From: Candidatus Bathyarchaeota archaeon
Lineage (GTDB): Archaea > Thermoproteota > Bathyarchaeia > Bathyarchaeales > Bathycorpusculaceae
NCBI GenBank assembly: GCA_030627225.1
Contig: DAOUSM010000034.1
Coordinates: forward strand, 1 to 7,836
Direction of reading: 5' to 3'
Length of the DNA stretch: 7,836 bases
In this document: piece by piece, positions 5,996 through 7,836 of the stretch
Position numbering within the stretch: the stretch's first letter is position 1
How the letters are laid out: each line of letters opens with the position of its first letter
Notes under the pieces: generated by a model
Told to the model about the DNA's origin: nothing
The model's input: the letters and a program-made list of their open reading frames with translations, nothing else
The model's database searches: none
Made by a program: the position numbers and the translations under genes

Positions 5996-7300
5996 ATGAG
6001 TAGACCTGAAAGACCACACTTAAACCTGATAATTATTGGACACGTAGACCATGGAAAATCAACGACAACAGGACACATGCTATATTTAGCTGGAGCGATT
6101 GACGACAGAACAATAAAGGCCTTCGAAGAAGAAGCCAGAAAACTAGGAAAAGAAACTTTCAAGTTCGCATGGGTTCTCGACAACCTAAAAGAGGAGCGGG
6201 AAAGAGGCTTAACAATCGACCTTCGATTCCTAAAATTTGAAACGAAAAAATACTATTTCACAGTCATAGATGCGCCGGGACACAGGGACTTCGTTAAAAA
6301 CATGATTACGGGAGCAAGCCAAGGTGACGGAGCCATACTTTTCGTTTCAGCCAAAAGAGGAGAATTCGAAGCAGGCATAGGTCCAGGCGGTCAAACAAGG
6401 GAGCACGCCTTCTTAGCTTTCACTTTAGGCGTTAACCAGATGGTTGTGGCTGTTAACAAGATGGATGACATATCAGTTAACTGGAGTGAAGAGCGATACA
6501 ATGAAATCAAGAATGAAGTTTCAAGGATGCTTAAAATGGTCGGCTTCAAGGTAGAGAAAATACCTTTTGTGCCCACTTCAGGATGGACAGGGGACAACCT
6601 TGTGAAGCCAAGCGAAAAAATGCCATGGTACAAAGGACCGACATTGATTGAAGCTTTAGACACGTTTGAAGTGCCTCCTAAACCCATGGACAAGCCTTTA
6701 CGCCTTCCAGTTCAAGACGTTTACAGCATCACAGGCGTGGGCACGGTTCCTGTGGGCAGAGTTGAAACGGGAGTACTCAAAGAGGGAGACGAAATCATAT
6801 TTATGCCAGCTAACAAGAAGGCCGAAGTAAAGTCAATAGAGATGCACCATACAAGAATTCCGAGGGCTGAACCGGGCGATAACGTAGGATTCAACGTTAG
6901 GGGCATAGCAAGGACAGACGTACGTCGAGGAGACGTTTGTGGACACGTTACTAACCCACCAACAGTAGCCAAAGAATTCATTGGACAAATAATCGTCATC
7001 TATCACCCAACAGCCATAGCAGCGGGATACACGCCAGTGCTTCACTACCACACAGGACAAATCGCATGCAGATTCACCGAACTTATAAAGAAAATTGACC
7101 CACGTTCAGGACAAGTTGTGGAGGAAAAGCCAACCTTCCTAAAAACTGGAGACAGTGCCATAGTAAGATTGGAGCCTCTGCGTCCAATAGCTGTTGAAGC
7201 CTACACAGAATTTCCAGAGCTTGGGAGATTCGCAGTTAGAGACATGGGCACAACAGTAGCAGCTGGCGTTGTCAAGGAAATTACGAAAAAAGGACTGTAG
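5996..7300 (+). CDS. tuf: Translation elongation factor 1A (EF-1 alpha)
   Basis: EF-1A carries aminoacyl-tRNA to the ribosomal A site as a GTP complex; it is the archaeal counterpart of bacterial EF-Tu. The 434 residues are full length for the archaeal family. The G domain has G1 GHVDHGKS (15-22), switch I ERGLTID with T73, G3 DAPGH (92-96), G4 NKMD (154-157) and G5 SGW (195-197). The two beta-barrel domains follow (LRLPVQDVYSITGVGTVPVG onwards), ending in the conserved GRFAVRDMGTTVAAGVVKEI. The start has a strong Shine-Dalgarno site. fusA does not precede it and rps10 does not follow it, unlike many archaeal str clusters; it appears to have its own promoter. Nothing in the protein is abnormal. 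Identity is certain. Confidence 0.99.
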   Translation: MSRPERPHLNLIIIGHVDHGKSTTTGHMLYLAGAIDDRTIKAFEEEARKLGKETFKFAWVLDNLKEERERGLTIDLRFLKFETKKYYFTVIDAPGHRDFVKNMITGASQGDGAILFVSAKRGEFEAGIGPGGQTREHAFLAFTLGVNQMVVAVNKMDDISVNWSEERYNEIKNEVSRMLKMVGFKVEKIPFVPTSGWTGDNLVKPSEKMPWYKGPTLIEALDTFEVPPKPMDKPLRLPVQDVYSITGVGTVPVGRVETGVLKEGDEIIFMPANKKAEVKSIEMHHTRIPRAEPGDNVGFNVRGIARTDVRRGDVCGHVTNPPTVAKEFIGQIIVIYHPTAIAAGYTPVLHYHTGQIACRFTELIKKIDPRSGQVVEEKPTFLKTGDSAIVRLEPLRPIAVEAYTEFPELGRFAVRDMGTTVAAGVVKEITKKGL

Positions 7301-7312
7301 TTCCTCTCCACC

Positions 7313-7317
7313 TTTTT
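7313..7317 (+). terminator. T-run terminator after tuf
   Basis: CCTTTTTATG, 13 bases after the tuf stop, followed by more T-rich sequence (TTTATA), is a typical archaeal hairpin-less termination signal. It separates tuf from the nuclease gene. Confidence 0.45.
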
Positions 7318-7377
7318 ATGTTTATACCACATTTTCGGCTAGTCCTAGCAGATATTATGCTTAAGTTTTATCAGCAA

Positions 7378-7388
7378 GGAAATAAATA
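7378..7388 (+). promoter_or_regulatory. Possible BRE/TATA promoter of the XPF nuclease gene
   Basis: GGAAATAAATA resembles a purine-rich TFB-recognition element joined to a TATA box. It lies about 40 bases before the ATG at 7426, so transcription would start near 7411 and leave a leader of about 15 bases. An alternative is TTTTAT around 7367-7372. Confidence 0.35.
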
Positions 7389-7425
7389 GTTTCGATAGTT
7401 ATGGCAAGTGTAGAGTTGAGAGGAT

Positions 7426-7836
7426 ATGTCTGGGGCTGAAACGTTAATTCCCTATCTGAAAGAAAAGACAGGCGATGAGCGGGAACCAACGATAATTGTT
7501 GACAGCCGTGAGGCAAACACAGCCGCAAAAATCGTTAAAGGACTGCGGGAACGCGGTGTCAATGTTAAAATTGAAGCGTTAGAGAAGGGTGATTACGTAC
7601 TTTCTGATGTGTGTGCGGTTGAGAGGAAAACCGTTCAAGACTTTGTTTACACGCTTACACATCGCTACCTTTTCGAGCAACTGTTTAAGCTGAAAGAGGT
7701 CTACCCAAAAGCGTTAATTCTTTTGGAAGGCTATCTGCCAATAATTTACAAGTTTAGTAGAATTAAGCCAGCATCTGTTTGGGGGGCAATGTTCAACTTG
7801 GCAAAAAATGGGATAGCACTGATAAACACAACGTCA
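7426..7836 (+). CDS. xpf: XPF/ERCC4-family structure-specific nuclease, 3'-truncated by the window edge
   Basis: Members cut branched DNA such as 3' flaps and stalled forks during repair. The first 137 residues are visible and the frame is open at the window end. They contain the start of the ERCC4 nuclease domain: VDSRE (25-29) and the complete metal-binding motif GDY...VERKTVQDF, giving G55, D56, E66, R67, K68 and D72 of GDx(n)ERKx3D. The domain begins near residue 23 after a short leader, so there is no N-terminal helicase. That matches the short XPF of crenarchaea and relatives, which works with PCNA, rather than euryarchaeal Hef. A tandem HhH domain should follow outside the window. The ATG at 7426 is the only credible start: an in-frame TGA lies at 7417-7419. 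GAGAGGA precedes it by only 1 base, unusually close. Confidence 0.93.
   Translation, partial: MSGAETLIPYLKEKTGDEREPTIIVDSREANTAAKIVKGLRERGVNVKIEALEKGDYVLSDVCAVERKTVQDFVYTLTHRYLFEQLFKLKEVYPKALILLEGYLPIIYKFSRIKPASVWGAMFNLAKNGIALINTTS

Noticed and set aside
5796..6017. Minus-strand hydrophobic open frame of 73 codons upstream of tuf
   Set aside because: It covers the tuf promoter, ribosome-binding site and first codons, has no ribosome-binding site that I can see, and its hydrophobicity can come from AT-rich noncoding DNA.
7338..7349. Inverted repeat GCTAG-TC-CTAGC after tuf
   Set aside because: The stem is only five pairs with too small a loop, and it lies after the T-run rather than before it, so it is not a convincing terminator or operator.
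7401..7439. Twelve-codon open frame overlapping the xpf start
   Set aside because: An upstream leader peptide was considered, but it has no ribosome-binding site and is as short as chance would give.

Overview
The window is a piece of an archaeal chromosome of moderate G+C. Three things show this: a eukaryote-type elongation factor 1A (starting MSRPERPHLNLIIIGHVDHG), archaeal-type ribosomal proteins uS12 and uS7, and a helicase-less start to an XPF-family nuclease. TTG start use, GGTGA/GGAGG ribosome-binding sites and T-run ends fit this. The mix of a short XPF, a DRG-like TGS GTPase and an acyl-CoA dehydrogenase suggests a TACK-group lineage such as Bathyarchaeia. That placement is an impression from gene content, not a computed phylogeny.

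Layout. Positions 1-1229 hold the 3' part of cysS (+), whose N-terminus lies outside the window. Positions 1355-2884 hold an acyl-CoA dehydrogenase (+) with an isovaleryl-CoA-dehydrogenase-like active site and an extra C-terminal domain that reads as a winged helix. Positions 2897-3375 (-) are a decayed lipoate-protein ligase gene: its two ends are recognisable, but the catalytic middle is deleted, the frame is shifted and a stop interrupts the tail. Positions 3515-4541 are the rps12-rps7 pair (+), coupled tightly. Positions 4560-5735 (-) hold a DRG/Obg-like GTPase with a TGS domain, convergent with rps7 and divergent from the next gene. Positions 5996-7300 hold the EF-1A gene tuf (+). From 7426 to the end is the start of an XPF/ERCC4 nuclease gene (+), cut by the window edge.

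How they work together. cysS, rps12, rps7, the TGS GTPase and tuf all serve translation or ribosome function. In many archaea rps12, rps7, fusA, tuf and rps10 form one str cluster. Here a reverse-strand GTPase lies between rps7 and tuf, where fusA often is, and no rps10 follows tuf. The acyl-CoA dehydrogenase (acyl chain or branched amino-acid oxidation), the lplA remnant (lipoate attachment) and xpf (DNA repair) are unrelated neighbours.

I found no CRISPR array, transposon, rRNA, tRNA or defence island, and nothing I would call a new biological system. The best points for a second look are the lplA pseudogene, the dehydrogenase-winged-helix fusion, the broken str cluster and the altered G3 motif of the GTPase.
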